Below are positions 20,926-30,981 of a stretch of 64,000 nucleotides of DNA, one piece after another. The position numbers and the translations under genes are program-made. This DNA comes from Ahaetulla prasina (Eukaryota; Chordata; Lepidosauria; Squamata; Colubridae). The stretch is taken from positions 194,689,436 to 194,753,435 of the forward strand of contig NC_080539.1 of assembly GCF_028640845.1 (NCBI RefSeq), read 5' to 3'. Below the pieces are notes generated by a model that was given only the letters and a program-made list of their open reading frames with translations, did no database searches and was not told where the DNA came from. The first letter of the stretch is position 1, and every line of letters begins with the position of its first letter.

Positions 20926-23400
20926 ATGAAGTGTGTTCCTTTTAGTGAGGGTGGTCCTATTTGCACGGTAAGTGGGAGGGGCAGATATGGCGGAAGTGGG
21001 GGAGCATATCGTTTTGTGGGGGCACGCGCTCGGTGTTTACAGGCGATTGCGTGCCCCGATCCCTCTGACTTATCCCGTTCCCCGGATGGTCAAGGCCCTC
21101 AGCGCTTGGGTCTTCGGCTGATGTTGTGCAATGCCCGGTCCGTGGTCAATAAGGCCCCCTAATACATGATCTTATTCAGGGGCGCCGCGGATCTTATAGG
21201 CGTTACGGAAACCTGGTTGGGCACTGAAGGCGTGCCTTGTTGAAATGTGCCCACAGGGTTTCCGTGCATTCCATCAGCCGAGGGCTCAGGGTAGGGGTGG
21301 GGGTGGCGGTTGTGATTAAAGAGAGTCTGGAGCCGAGGGAGACCACTGTACCTCAGATTGCGGTGTGAATCCCTCTTTGTGAGATGGGGTCATAGGTGTC
21401 AGATGGGCTTGCTGATCGCGTACCTGGCTCCTTGCTGCGTGACAGCTGCCCTGCCCGAGCTCCTGGAGGTGCTTGCTGGGGTGGCAGTGAGACCCCAGAC
21501 TTTTAGTCATGGGGACTTTAACCTGCCATCTTCCGGCTCGTCATCGACAGCAGCTCGGGAGTTCACGGCTTCCATGACGGCCTTGGACCTGACTCAAGTA
21601 GTTGATGGCCCTACTCACATTGGGGGTGGCACACTGGACTTGATTTTTATCTCTGGTCAGTGGTTGAAGGACCTGGACTTAAAGGAAATAGTCACTGAAC
21701 CTTTGTCATGGTCAGATCACTCTCTCCTTTGCCTGGACTTTCTGACTGCCATTCAACACCGCAGGGAGACGGAGCCAATACGTTGGTTCCGTCCCAGGCG
21801 CCTGATGGACCCGGAGAGGTTCCGGACGGAGCTTGGGCCATTTCCTGAGGGTCTGGCTCACGGCACTGCTGAGGAACTTGTCGCGGCTTGGGAACGGGCC
21901 GCGGCAGGGGCCTTAGACCGTGTCGTGCCTTTGCGGCCTCTGACCCGGCGCAGGTCCCAACCGGCTCCTTGGTTTTCCGAGGAGCTGAGGGGGATGAAAC
22001 GCCGGAGAAGACGCCTAGAGAGTTCCTGGAGGTCTAGCCGTTCAGAGGCTGATCGGACACTAGTGAGGTCCTATAATAGGACCTACCTAGTGGCACTGAG
22101 GAAGCGGCGTTGCTCGCCTCCTCCCTCATTGCGTCGGCAGATAACCGCCCAGCCGCCCTGTTTGGGTGACTCGTTCCCTCCTTCACCAGGGGCGGGATGA
22201 CCCGTTACAGGGGCGTGCTGAGGAGTTTAACGTTATCTATACGATAAAATCGTTCAGCTTCGGGACGGTCTGGACCAAAATTGCGGTGATTCAGGTGGGG
22301 CGTCTGAGGGTGGTCTTGGTGACATTGTTTGGGATGAGTTTGACCCTGTGGCTCCGAGGACATGGACAGGTTGTTGGGTAGGTTGAATGCCTGCGTGTTT
22401 ACTGGACCCGTGCCCTCCTGGTTGGTGCTGGCCACTCAGGAGGTGACACGAGGCTGGCTCAGGCGATTACGAGCGCTTCTTTGTTGGAGGAGTCTTTCCG
22501 GCCGCCTTGAAAGAGGCGGTGGTGAGGCCCTCCTCAAGAAGCCTTCCTGGACCCGGCTGTTTTAGGTAATTATCGTCCGGTCTCCAACCTTCGCTTTGTG
22601 GCGAAGGTTGTAGAAATATGGTGGCATATCAGTTTCCCTACACCTGGATGAAACTGTCTATCTAGACCCGTTCCAGTCCGGTTTCCGGCCGGTTACAGCA
22701 CTGAGACGGCTTTGGTCGCGTTGGTGGATGATCTCTGGAGGGCCAGGGATGAGGTTGTTCCTCTGCCCTGGTCCTATTAGACCTCTCAGCGGCTTTTGAT
22801 ACCATCGACCATGGTATCCTGCTGCGCCGGTTGGAGGGATTGGGAGTGGGAGGCACCGTTTATCGGTGGTTCTCCTCCTATCTCTCCGATCGATGCATGA
22901 GCAGTGTTGACAGGGGGCAGAGGTCGGCCCGGGCGCCTCACTTGTGGGGTGCCGCGGGGTCGATCTCTCGCCTTCTGTTCAACATCTATATGAACCGCTG
23001 GGTGAGATCATCAGTGGCTTCGTGTGAGGTACCAGCTGTCGCTGATGACACCCAGCTGTACTTTTCCACACGGGCCACCCCAGCGAAGCTATCAAGTGCT
23101 GTCCCGGTGTTTGGAAGCCGTGACGGGTCTGGATGGGGAGAAACAGGCTCAAGCTCAATCCCTCCAAGACAGAGTGGCTGTGGATGCCGGCATCCCGGTA
23201 CAGTCAGCTGGGTCCCCGGCTGACTGTTGGGGGGCAGTCATTGGCCCCGATGGAGAGGGTGTGCAACTTGGGCGTCCTCCTGGATGAGCGGCTGTCTTTG
23301 AAGATCATTTGACGGCCGTCTCCAGGAGAGCTTTCTACCAGGTTCGCCTGGTGCGCCAGTTGCGCCCTTTCTAGACCGGGATGCCTTATGCACGGTCACT
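20926..23400 (+). pseudogene. LINE C ORF2, heavily frameshifted
   Basis: Pieces of the same protein as copy B are spread over several frames. 20926-21162 covers the region before the endonuclease. 21358-22200 (280 codons) includes the region around [11 protein letters not shown] and SWSDH but has lost GDFN to a G-run contraction (reads HGDFN after a frame change). 22166-22435 and 22362-22565 hold the connector. 22831-23223 holds a damaged reverse transcriptase in which the YADD region reads [10 protein letters not shown]. Breaks are so regular at G/C homopolymers that assembly error is a serious alternative to decay. Confidence 0.75.
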
Positions 23401-23885
23401 CACGCCTCGTGACGCCTCGCCTGGATTATTGCAATGCTCTCTACATGGGGCTGCCATTGTGGTGCACCCGGAGACTGCAGTTAGTCCAGAACGTGGCTGC
23501 ACGAGTAGTAATGGGAGCCACTCGTGGCTCCCATGTAACACCGCTACTACGCAGTTTGCACTGGCTTCCTGTGGTCTTTCGGGTGCGCTTCAAGATTTTG
23601 GTTACCACCTTTAAAGCGCTCCATGGCTTGGGACCCGGGTACTTACGAGACCGCCTGCTGTTACCTTATGTCTCCCACCGACCCGTACGCTCCCACAGAG
23701 AGGGTCTTCTCAGGGTGCCGTCCGCCAAACAATGTCGGCTGGCGGCCCCCAGGAGTAGGGCCTTCTCTGTTGGAACCCCGACGCTCTGGAATGAACTTCC
23801 CCCTGGCTTACGCCAAGTACCTGATCTTTGGACCTTTCGCCGTGAGCTGAAAACACATCTATTTATTCAAGCGGGACTGGCATAA
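23388..23885 (+). CDS. LINE C ORF2 C-terminal region (165 codons open)
   Basis: Open frame for the reverse transcriptase C-terminal domain: [14 protein letters not shown], then [16 protein letters not shown], then [15 protein letters not shown], ending [10 protein letters not shown]. It is intact here because this part is of the copy A/B 3' type. No catalytic residues lie in this segment. It is a fragment of a retrotransposon protein, not a host gene. Confidence 0.75.
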   Translation: MHGHSRLVTPRLDYCNALYMGLPLWCTRRLQLVQNVAARVVMGATRGSHVTPLLRSLHWLPVVFRVRFKILVTTFKALHGLGPGYLRDRLLLPYVSHRPVRSHREGLLRVPSAKQCRLAAPRSRAFSVGTPTLWNELPPGLRQVPDLWTFRRELKTHLFIQAGLA

Positions 23886-24035
23886 TATTGTTAATATTGT
23901 TATTAATTTTAAATTGGGTTTTTATTGCCTTAGGGTTTTTTAACTTTTTTAAAATTTTAATATTGGCCTTTTGCAATTTGCTTAGTTTTAAATTTTGGTT
24001 TTAAATTGTATGTATATCAACTTTTATTTTTGGCT

Positions 24036-24715
24036 GTACACCGCCCTGAGTCCTTCGGGAGAAGGGCGGTATAAAAATTTAATAAATAGATAGAAATAAA
24101 AATAGATATGATAACAAGTACCTGGAATTGCATTTCCAACATTTGGCGGACATATTGTTAAACATTTTTGCTAGACTTGCTGATAGCAAATGCCACCTAT
24201 AAAACATTTTATAAAGATTTTCCTTATATGCAATAGCCATTGTCAGTTTATAATTCCTATCCCAAAGTTTTTGCCATTTATCTAATTCTATAGTGTAGCC
24301 ATAGTTTTTTGACCATATTATCATTGTTTCTTTTATTTGTTCATCTTCCATTTTAAAGCTTAAAATTAACATTGCCCTTGGCAACAGTTTTAACACAGCA
24401 GAGAGGGAAGTATTTCATAGCAAAAATGTTTCCTGGGAAAGCTAGCAGAACCTACTTTGACTGAAATACATGAGTTGAGACTGATTTATTGCAAGCTGCT
24501 GTTCCATTGTGATGAGCCAGTTGAGCCAGATTTAATGTCGGAGCACAGTTGTAGGATTTGATTAATAGGAATCAATATCCTTAATATATAGATGAATATG
24601 CCAAGTTCATAATTTATACGTGCATGACTATCACTAGTGGTTAATTTATGTAGCCTCCCTCAATCTGGTCACCCCAGGAAATGCTGAATCTATAGCTGTC
24701 GCAATTTCCTGACAG
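24036..24715. repeat. Tandem unit flank 3 (truncated)
   Basis: Matches the start of flanks 1 and 2, including the L1 ORF2 fragment (24112-24396), until TCGCAATTTCCTGACAG. There it breaks off and CR1 sequence begins. A detached 56-bp piece of the same flank reappears at 25922-25977. Confidence 0.9.
24112..24396 (-). pseudogene. L1 ORF2 fragment, unit 3
   Basis: Third copy of the fragment at 13516-13800, with the same SAKCWKC motif. Confidence 0.8.
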
Positions 24716-25185
24716 TAAGAACAAATAACCAGTGAACAGCTTCCCACCAGAGGTTGTGGATGCTTCATCACAGGAAAAGATTTTTAAGAAAAGATTGGAC
24801 AGTCATTTTTCCAGAATGTCCCGAATGGTATGGGGCCGTGATGGCAAACCTATGGTACACGTGCCAGAGGTGGCACACAGAGCCCTTTCTGTGGGCACAC
24901 GCACCATCGCCAGCTGCTCTTCTGGTTCCTGACGCACACATGTGCACTGGCCAGCTGGTCTGTGCACATGCCAGAGCGCCAGAGACCCAAAGACAAGCTG
25001 GACGATGCATGCATGCCAAAAGAGCAGCTGGTTTCTGGCACTCTGGTGCATGTGCACATGCACGTTCCGGTTTGGGCACTTGGTGCCAAAAAGGTTCACC
25101 ATCACTGGTATAGGGTCTCTTGCTTGTGAAGAGATTGGAATAGAAGACCTCCAAGGTCCCTTCCAACTCTATTATTCCTAATCTT
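24716..25185 (+). mobile_element. CR1 3' end, split by a hAT MITE
   Basis: The left part (24716-24835) encodes the C-terminal CR1 wording (EQLPPEVVDASS, then FKKRLDSHFSRM). The right part (25108-25185) is the canonical tail AGAAGACCTCCAAGGTCCC followed by TTCCAACTCTATTATTCC. A 272-bp MITE separates them. Confidence 0.85.
24836..25107. mobile_element. hAT MITE, family 1, short form (272 bp)
   Basis: The ends are CCGTGATGGCAAACC and GGTTCACCATCACTG. The 8-bp duplication is GTATGGGG (24828-24835) versus GTATAGGG (25108-25115). Inserted in CR1. Opposite orientation to the 532-bp relative at 7397-7928. Open frames across it are shadows of its TGCAC-rich sequence. Confidence 0.87.
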
Positions 25186-25295
25186 AATCTCCAAAGAGGG
25201 ATGAAATTAAGGTTAAATCAAAGAACAGTAACTTAACACATTCATTAAACTGTAACAACTTTGTATAAAATCCACAAACTTGTCCCCTTCAAAGT

Positions 25296-25385
25296 CATCT
25301 TCAACTCCCATAATTCAGCATTCTGGCTGGTTGGGGAATTCTGGAAGCTGAAGTTCACCCATGCCTTAAAGTAGCCAAGTATCTC
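25296..25385. repeat. Short palindromic repeat remnant
   Basis: CAACTCCCATAATTC on the left is mirrored by GGGGAATTCTGGAAGCTG on the right. This resembles the widespread reptile repeat with AACTCCCAGAATTC arms. Very degraded. Confidence 0.35.
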
Positions 25386-25559
25386 TCTTCAAACTATCGT
25401 GACTGCCCATTTGATTCCGAATCCAATTCAAGTCCTATCATTGAACAAAACCCTTCAAAGGAATCAGTATTAGATATCTATCAGTTTGGCTATCAATTGC
25501 CTGCTATGGTGTTTCTGACAAGAAAAGATGGTGACCATTCAAATTACATAGGAACCTCC

Positions 25560-25760
25560 ACCCCAAAGTACTCTTGAGTCCCATCTTAACCACAAAAACC
25601 AGGTGGGTGACCTTAGCCAGTCCCTTAACCCACGTCACAAAGTGGTTGTTATAGGGATGAAGTTGTCTTAGGTATGTTCATTACCTTGAGCTATAGAGCT
25701 ATTAGACAAATAATAAAGGTGGGGTCAAAATCTAATTAATAAAAATTAAAACAAATTAAT
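25560..25760 (+). repeat. tRNA-derived SINE (family S1), degraded
   Basis: Retains AACCACAAAAACCAGGTGGG, CCACGTCACAAAGTGG and a terminal AATAAAGGTGGGGTC. The tRNA head is poorly preserved. Confidence 0.55.
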
Positions 25761-25921
25761 ACTTCAGTTGTTAGGCTGAGTTTGTTTGGAAAATAATTAT
25801 AGCTGTCTAATAAATTATTTTAGTTAAATTTTAATCGGTTTTCAATCGGTTTTACCGTTTTAGTGATTTGGCTATTATAATATTTAGTTTTAATTGGGTT
25901 TTATATTGCTTATTTATTATA

Positions 25922-25977
25922 TTGTTTTATTTTATTTACTAGGTTTTTTAATCCCATCTTTATTATGTTTGTAAGTA
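25922..25977. repeat. 56-bp island copied from the tandem-unit flank
   Basis: TTACTAGG, a T run, then ATCCCATCTTTATTATG matches 14700-14757 and 20009-20065. It is isolated between unrelated sequence on the left and LTR sequence on the right. Confidence 0.8.
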
Positions 25978-26259
25978 CTCCTGAGTCATCCCTTTTGTTT
26001 TAATTGTTCTTGCCTTCTGACAGCTCTGCGCATGCGTGCACTGGGAACAGGGTTCCCTTGTTCTTCTGCCTCGCTGAGGTCTGACTCTGGAGGCTCCCGA
26101 GGCAGCACGTACCTCCCAGATGGCCATTTCTCTGCCTCTGGCACAGAGCTCTCGTTCGAGCCTTCCCCAGACTCCAGGCCTGGCCCATGTTCCTCCCCAA
26201 CCTCCTCACTGAGGTCCAACTCTGCTGCCAGCTCCGCAGGCCACCAGTGGACCACAACA
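25976..26259 (-). mobile_element. Truncated LTR (first copy)
   Basis: Corresponds to 30698-30981 of the solo LTR (offset 4722 bp). On the minus strand it begins TGTTGTGGTCC at 26259 and is cut off at 25976 by the 56-bp island. Flanking AATATGCATAAG is shared with the second copy. A minus-strand open frame of 93 codons, rich in Glu/Pro/Ser, spans it in both copies. Confidence 0.75.
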
Positions 26260-26700
26260 ATATGCATAAGAATCAGATATTATCCATATTAAAAAGACAT
26301 TGTGAAGAATGTGTTTAAAGAAGTATATGGATCAAATTGTGAACAGTCACTAACCAGTATCCTACTTGGTAGTCAAGGCACTGTGTATGGTACCTGAAAA
26401 TTTTGACGTCAGGTGCAGTCTCTTGCATATATGTCTGTTTCCATTGGAGCAACAGAATAACCTGCTACTGTACGTTCCTTCCAATAAATTCGATTGTTTT
26501 TAAAGAAGTTTTGAAAATACTTGAAATCCATATTGTGAAATGGTGAACATTTGTGTTGTGTAGATCTCCTCATAAAAATGTATGTAAAACGTAAACAATA
26601 TACTGTACTTGTAATGGATTGTGGCTAGCTAGAAATTTCACATTGTTGCCTATTAGTGTCTTTCAGTTTAAAGACCAAGATTTGCAGTGCATTGTGAATA
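26260..26700. repeat. Duplicated LTR flank, first copy (left of LINE D)
   Basis: Nearly identical to 30982-31412, apart from one roughly 10-bp difference at about 26545. It ends GCAGTGCATTGTGAATA, exactly where LINE copy D begins. Confidence 0.85.
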
Positions 26701-28011
26701 GGAGGCTCAGGGGATTTTTAATTAATTGTTTTAAGCGTTTTTTTAAGGGGAGTTTTAATGGGAATTTTAAGGGGAGGGTGGGAACTGACGGGTTGGGGTT
26801 GGGGGATGGCAGGGGAAAGCCGTCGGGGAGGGAGCCAGTCCTTGCGAGTGCTCGTGGTGATTCTTTATTAGGTTCGGAGGTGAAGGGGGAGCTTCATTTT
26901 CAAATTCCTGAGGGTTGTTCCATCAGCACGGTAAGTGGGAGGGGCAGATATGGCGGAAGCGGGGGGCCGTATCATGTTTGGGAGGTGCGCACTCACTGTT
27001 TAAGAGCAATTGCGTGCTCCGGCCCCTCAGACTTTTCCCGTTCTCCGAGTGGTCAGTATCCCCAGGGCCTGGACCTTTGGCTGATGTTATGCAATGCAAG
27101 GTCCGTAGTGAACAAAGCCCCCGTGATTTATGACCTTATACAGGGGAGGGGCTGCGGACTTTATGGGCATTTCGGAAACTTGGTTGGGCACCGAAGGGGG
27201 GGTGCCCCTTGTAGATATGTGCCCACCGGGTTTCCAAGCATTTCATCAGCCGAGGGCCCAGGGTAGGGGTGGAGGGGTGGCGGTTGTTATTAAGGAGAGT
27301 CTAGAACCGAGTCTAGAATCTGTACCTCAGATAGCCGGTTGTGAATACCTTTACGTGAAGTGGGGGCGTAGGATGCAGGTGGGCTTATTGGTCACATACC
27401 TGGCTCCTTGCTGCGTGATAACAGCCCTGCCTGAGTTGCTTGAGGTGATAGCCAGGATGGCAGTTGATACTAGGCTTATGGTCATGGGGGACTTCAACTT
27501 GCCATCGGCCGGCGTGTCATCAATGGCAGCTCAGGAGTACATGGCCTCTATGACGGCCATGGACCTGACCCAACTAGTTGACGGCCCCACCCACATTGGG
27601 GGAAGCACACTGGATCTGATTTTTGTCTCTGGACAGTGGCTGAATGATCTGGAACTAGGAGAACTAGTCATTGAACCTTTGTCATGGTCAGATCATTCTC
27701 TCCTTCGTCTGGACTTTCGGACCGCCACTCAACACCGCAGGGAGACGGGGCCGATGCATTGGTTCCGTTCCAGGTGACTGATGGACCCGGAGAGGTTTCT
27801 GACGGAGCTTGGGCCACTCCCTGGCGAGGAGCTTGTTGCGGCCTGGGAATGGGCCGCGGCGGGCGCTTTGGACTGTGTTGTGCCTTTGCGGCCTCTGACC
27901 TGGCGTAGGTCTCAACCGGCTCCCTGGTTTTCCGAGGAGCTGAGGGAGATGAAACGCCGGAAAAGACGCCTAGAGAGTGTCTGGAGGGCCAGCCGTCCTG
28001 AAGCTGACTGA
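26619..28011 (+). pseudogene. LINE D ORF2, endonuclease part with one frameshift and stops
   Basis: Frame 26619-27266 holds the region up to [22 protein letters not shown] one-base change in the G-rich run at about 27142-27152 shifts the protein to frame 27130-27777, which contains [27 protein letters not shown] and SWSDH, all endonuclease catalytic motifs. A TGA at 27776-27778 replaces the CGC codon seen in copies A-C. Frame 27781-28011 then continues MDPERF to the RKRRLESVWR helix, ending at a TGA replacing CGG. Inactive but only lightly damaged. Confidence 0.78.
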
Positions 28012-30060
28012 ACACTAGTTAGATCTCATATTCAGACCTACCTAGTGGCTCTGAGGGAGGCCAAGCGGGCCTATGTCTCTACCCTCATTGCGTCGTCAGA
28101 TAACCGCCCGGCCTCCCTGTTTAGGGTGACTCGCTCTCTCCTTCATCAGGAAGTGCGCGATGATCCCTTACAGGGTTGTGCTGAGGACTTTAGTAAGTAT
28201 CTGTACGATAAAATCGTTCAGCTCCGGGATGGTTTGGACCAAAATTGGGTAGTCTCAGGCGAAGTGACGGAGGCGAGTCTTGTTGAGTCCATTTGGGAGG
28301 AGTTTGATCCTGTGGCTCCCGAGGACATGGACAGGTTGCTGGGGCGGCTGAATGCCACCACATGTTTATTGGACCCGTGTCCCTCCTGGTTGGTACTGGC
28401 CACTCGGGAGGTTACACGAGGCTGGCTCCATGGCATTGTTAATGCTTCTTTGAAGGAGGGGGTTGTTCCCACCACCTTGAACGAGGCGGTGGTGAGGCCC
28501 CTCCTCAAGAAGCCATCCCTGGACCCAGCTGTTTTAGGAAATTACCATCCAGTCTCCAACCTTCACTTTGTGGCGAAGGTTGTTGAGAATGTGGTGGCAT
28601 ATCAGTTACCCCAGTACCTGGATGAATCTGTCTATCTAGACCCGTTCCAGTCCGGTTTCTGGCCCGGGTATAGCACGGAGACGGCTTTGGTCGCCTTGGT
28701 GGATGATCTCTGGAGGGCTCAGGACAGGGGTTATTCCTCTGCCCTGGTCCTGTTAGATCTCTCGGCAGCTTTTGATATCATTGACCATGGTATCTTGCTG
28801 CGCCAGTTGGGGGATTTGGGAGTGGGAGGCACCGTTTTGCGGTGGTTCTCTTCCTATCTCTCTGACCGGTTGCAGACGGTGTTGACAGGGGGGCAGAGAT
28901 CGACTTCGAGGCGCCTCCTGTGGGGGGTGCCACAGAGGTCGGTTCTCTCGCCTCTCCTGTTCAACATCTACATGAAGCCGCTGGGTGAGGTCATCAGTGG
29001 TTTTGGGGTGAGTTATCAACTGTACGCTGATGACACCCAGCTGTACATTTCCACCCCGGACCACCCCAATGAAGCTGTCGAAGTGCTGTCTCGGTGTCTG
29101 GAGGCCGTCCAGGTCTGGATGGGGAGAAACAGGCTCAAGCTCAATCCCTCCAAGATTGAGTGGCTGTGGATGCTGGCATCCCGGTACAGTCAGCTACAAC
29201 CGCGGCTGACTGTTGGGGGCGAATCATTGGCCCCAATGGAGAGGGTGCGCAATCTAGGCGTTCTCCTGGATGGATGGTTGTCTTTTGAAGAGCATTTGGC
29301 GACCATCTCCAGGACAGCTTTCTACCAGGTATGCCTGGTTCGCCAGTTGCGCCCCTTTCTAGACCGGGATTCCCTATGCACGGTCACTCATGCCCTCGTC
29401 ACCTCTCGCCTAGACTACTGCAATGCTCTCTACATGGGGCTCCCCTTGAAGAGCACCCGGAGGCTCCAGTTGGTCCAGAATGCAGCTGCGCAGGTGATAG
29501 AGGGAGCCACTTGTGGCTCCCATATAACACCTCTCCTGCGCAAGCTGCACTGGCTACCTGTGGTCTTCCGGGTGCACTTCAAGGTGTTGGTTATCACCTT
29601 TAAAGCGCTCCATGGCATAGGACCCGGATATCTAGGGGACCGCCTTTTGTTACCATATGCCTCCCACCGACCAGTGCGCTCCCATAGAGAGGGTCTCCTG
29701 AGGGTGCCGTCAGCCAAACAATGCCAGCTGTCGACCCCCAGGGGGAGAGCCTTCTCTGTGGGGGCACCTACCCTCTGGAATGAGCTCCCTCCCGGACTCC
29801 ATCAACTTCCTGCCTTTCGCCGCAAGCTGAAGACCTATCTATTCTTCCGAGCAGGACTGGCATAATATGGGTTTTAAATTGGATATTAAATGGGGGTTTT
29901 ATATTATGTCTTTTATAGTTTTAATTTGGCCAAGGTTGAATAAGTTTTTTAAATGGGTTTTATTGTATATTAAATTGTATTTTTATCTGGCTGTTAACCG
30001 CCCTGAGTCATTCGGGAGAAGGGCAGTATAAAAATTAAAATATTATTATTATTATTATTA
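26701..30060 (+). mobile_element. L2/L3-type LINE copy D
   Basis: 5'-truncated copy of the same LINE family (start equivalent to about 10140 in copy A). It ends with the hairpin (AGGGCAG right arm) and an ATT-repeat tail (about 30040-30060). The uninterrupted paralogous site at 31395-31420 shows both borders precisely. A short duplicated AATA at the borders is ambiguous because the tail is AT-rich. This copy is independent of the 5.3-kb array and is divergent from A-C throughout. Confidence 0.88.
28045..29865 (+). CDS. LINE D ORF2 reverse transcriptase to C-terminus (606 codons)
   Basis: This is the longest intact reverse transcriptase in the window with a proper C-terminus. NYHPVSNL replaces the usual NYRPVSNL. 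Motif A is [13 protein letters not shown] (Asp near residue 244). Motif B reads VPQRSVLSPLL, where the normally invariant Gly of PQG is Arg, a change likely to impair activity. Motif C is YADDTQLY near residue 327. The end reads [16 protein letters not shown] and KTYLFFRAGLA. The frame opens after the TGA at about 28009, so the first Met is not a real start. It would copy LINE RNA at nicked target DNA. Confidence 0.8.
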   Translation: MALREAKRAYVSTLIASSDNRPASLFRVTRSLLHQEVRDDPLQGCAEDFSKYLYDKIVQLRDGLDQNWVVSGEVTEASLVESIWEEFDPVAPEDMDRLLGRLNATTCLLDPCPSWLVLATREVTRGWLHGIVNASLKEGVVPTTLNEAVVRPLLKKPSLDPAVLGNYHPVSNLHFVAKVVENVVAYQLPQYLDESVYLDPFQSGFWPGYSTETALVALVDDLWRAQDRGYSSALVLLDLSAAFDIIDHGILLRQLGDLGVGGTVLRWFSSYLSDRLQTVLTGGQRSTSRRLLWGVPQRSVLSPLLFNIYMKPLGEVISGFGVSYQLYADDTQLYISTPDHPNEAVEVLSRCLEAVQVWMGRNRLKLNPSKIEWLWMLASRYSQLQPRLTVGGESLAPMERVRNLGVLLDGWLSFEEHLATISRTAFYQVCLVRQLRPFLDRDSLCTVTHALVTSRLDYCNALYMGLPLKSTRRLQLVQNAAAQVIEGATCGSHITPLLRKLHWLPVVFRVHFKVLVITFKALHGIGPGYLGDRLLLPYASHRPVRSHREGLLRVPSAKQCQLSTPRGRAFSVGAPTLWNELPPGLHQLPAFRRKLKTYLFFRAGLA

Positions 30061-30290
30061 ATAACACCCTTTCACTCAGCTTCTCTGTTGTTAAGTTGAA
30101 TTCAGAATCCAATTTGAATATAACAATTCTTTTTAGACATAGATAACACACAGAGTTATGTTGGGACTGAGGTAAAGGGAGTCCATTGTTGGGTCACATT
30201 CAACAGATGTGTGTGTTTATATTTTATATATATATATTTTATATAAATATATATATATTTATATATATATATATAGGTCTTTGGTGATTC
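30061..30290. repeat. Duplicated segment, first copy (right of LINE D)
   Basis: Matches 31413-31590: AACACCCTTTCACTCAGC, then GTTGGGTCACATTCAACAG, ending in a (TA)n tract (about 30220-30283). Beyond the TA tract the two copies differ. Confidence 0.85.
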
Positions 30291-30379
30291 GGGTTTTCTC
30301 CGGTAAAAGTGTTAGGAATCTAGAAAATCAAGATTTTCCTGTACATGCCCAGATGAATAGGAGCTGAAAGGGAAATATG

Positions 30380-30981
30380 TGTTCTGACCTAGGCTTCCTG
30401 AGTCAGTAAAACACACAAGTAGTCCCAAAAACCTCTTTTATTGCAACAGCTGTGAATTCTGTTCGTTCACAGATGAGTCCCAAATAGTTGTACAGAGTCC
30501 TTTGGGATATGGCTGATAATCACCCGCCTTTATCTCCCTTGACATGCTGCCAAAGACCTAATTGGCAAAGCCACACGGAGTCCAGAATCAAACAGAGCTT
30601 CAGACTTTAAACTGAACAGAATTAAAAACATTGCTTCCTGCAAAGGCCTTTGCTCCTCTTTTACGTTTTATGGGAGGGGTCAATCATCTCCAAGCCCTAC
30701 TCCTGAGTCATCCCTTTTGTTTTAATTGTTCTTGCCTTCTGGCAGCTCTGCACATGCGTGCACTGGGAACAGGGTCCCCTTGTTCCTCTGCCTCGCTGAG
30801 GTCTGACTCTGGAGGCTCCCGAGGCAGCACGTATCTCCCAGATGGCCGTTTCTCTGCCTCTGGCACAGAGCCCTCGTTCGAGCTTTCCCCAGACTCCAGG
30901 CCTGGCCCATGTTCCTCCCCAACCTCCTCACTGAGATCCAACTCTGCTGCCAGCTCCGCAGGCCACCAATGGACCACAATA
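30380..30981 (-). mobile_element. Solo LTR of an LTR retroelement (602 bp)
   Basis: Bounded by TGTTCTGACC and (in the first copy) GGTCCACAACA, i.e. TGTT...AACA ends. The perfect 5-bp duplication ATATG lies at 30375-30379 and 30982-30986. Read on the minus strand, a GCAATAAAAGAGG polyadenylation signal precedes the last roughly 60 bp, as expected for an R/U5 end. No internal gag/pol sequence remains, so it is a recombined solo LTR. Whether Ty3-like or endogenous-retroviral is not decidable from the LTR alone. Confidence 0.75.

Larger units (their letters stand above)
20923..24110 (+). mobile_element. L2/L3-type LINE copy C (tandem unit 3), indel-rich mosaic
   Basis: Same truncated start as copy B at the same flank junction. 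From 20926 to about 23430 it carries many 1-3 base losses relative to B, mostly in G or C runs. About 22840-23420 is clearly divergent from A and B and closer to copy D (for example GATGGAGAGGGTG at 23249-23261). From about 23430 onward it is again nearly identical to copy A, through the hairpin (24041-24069) and the flank to 24715. Confidence 0.85.
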
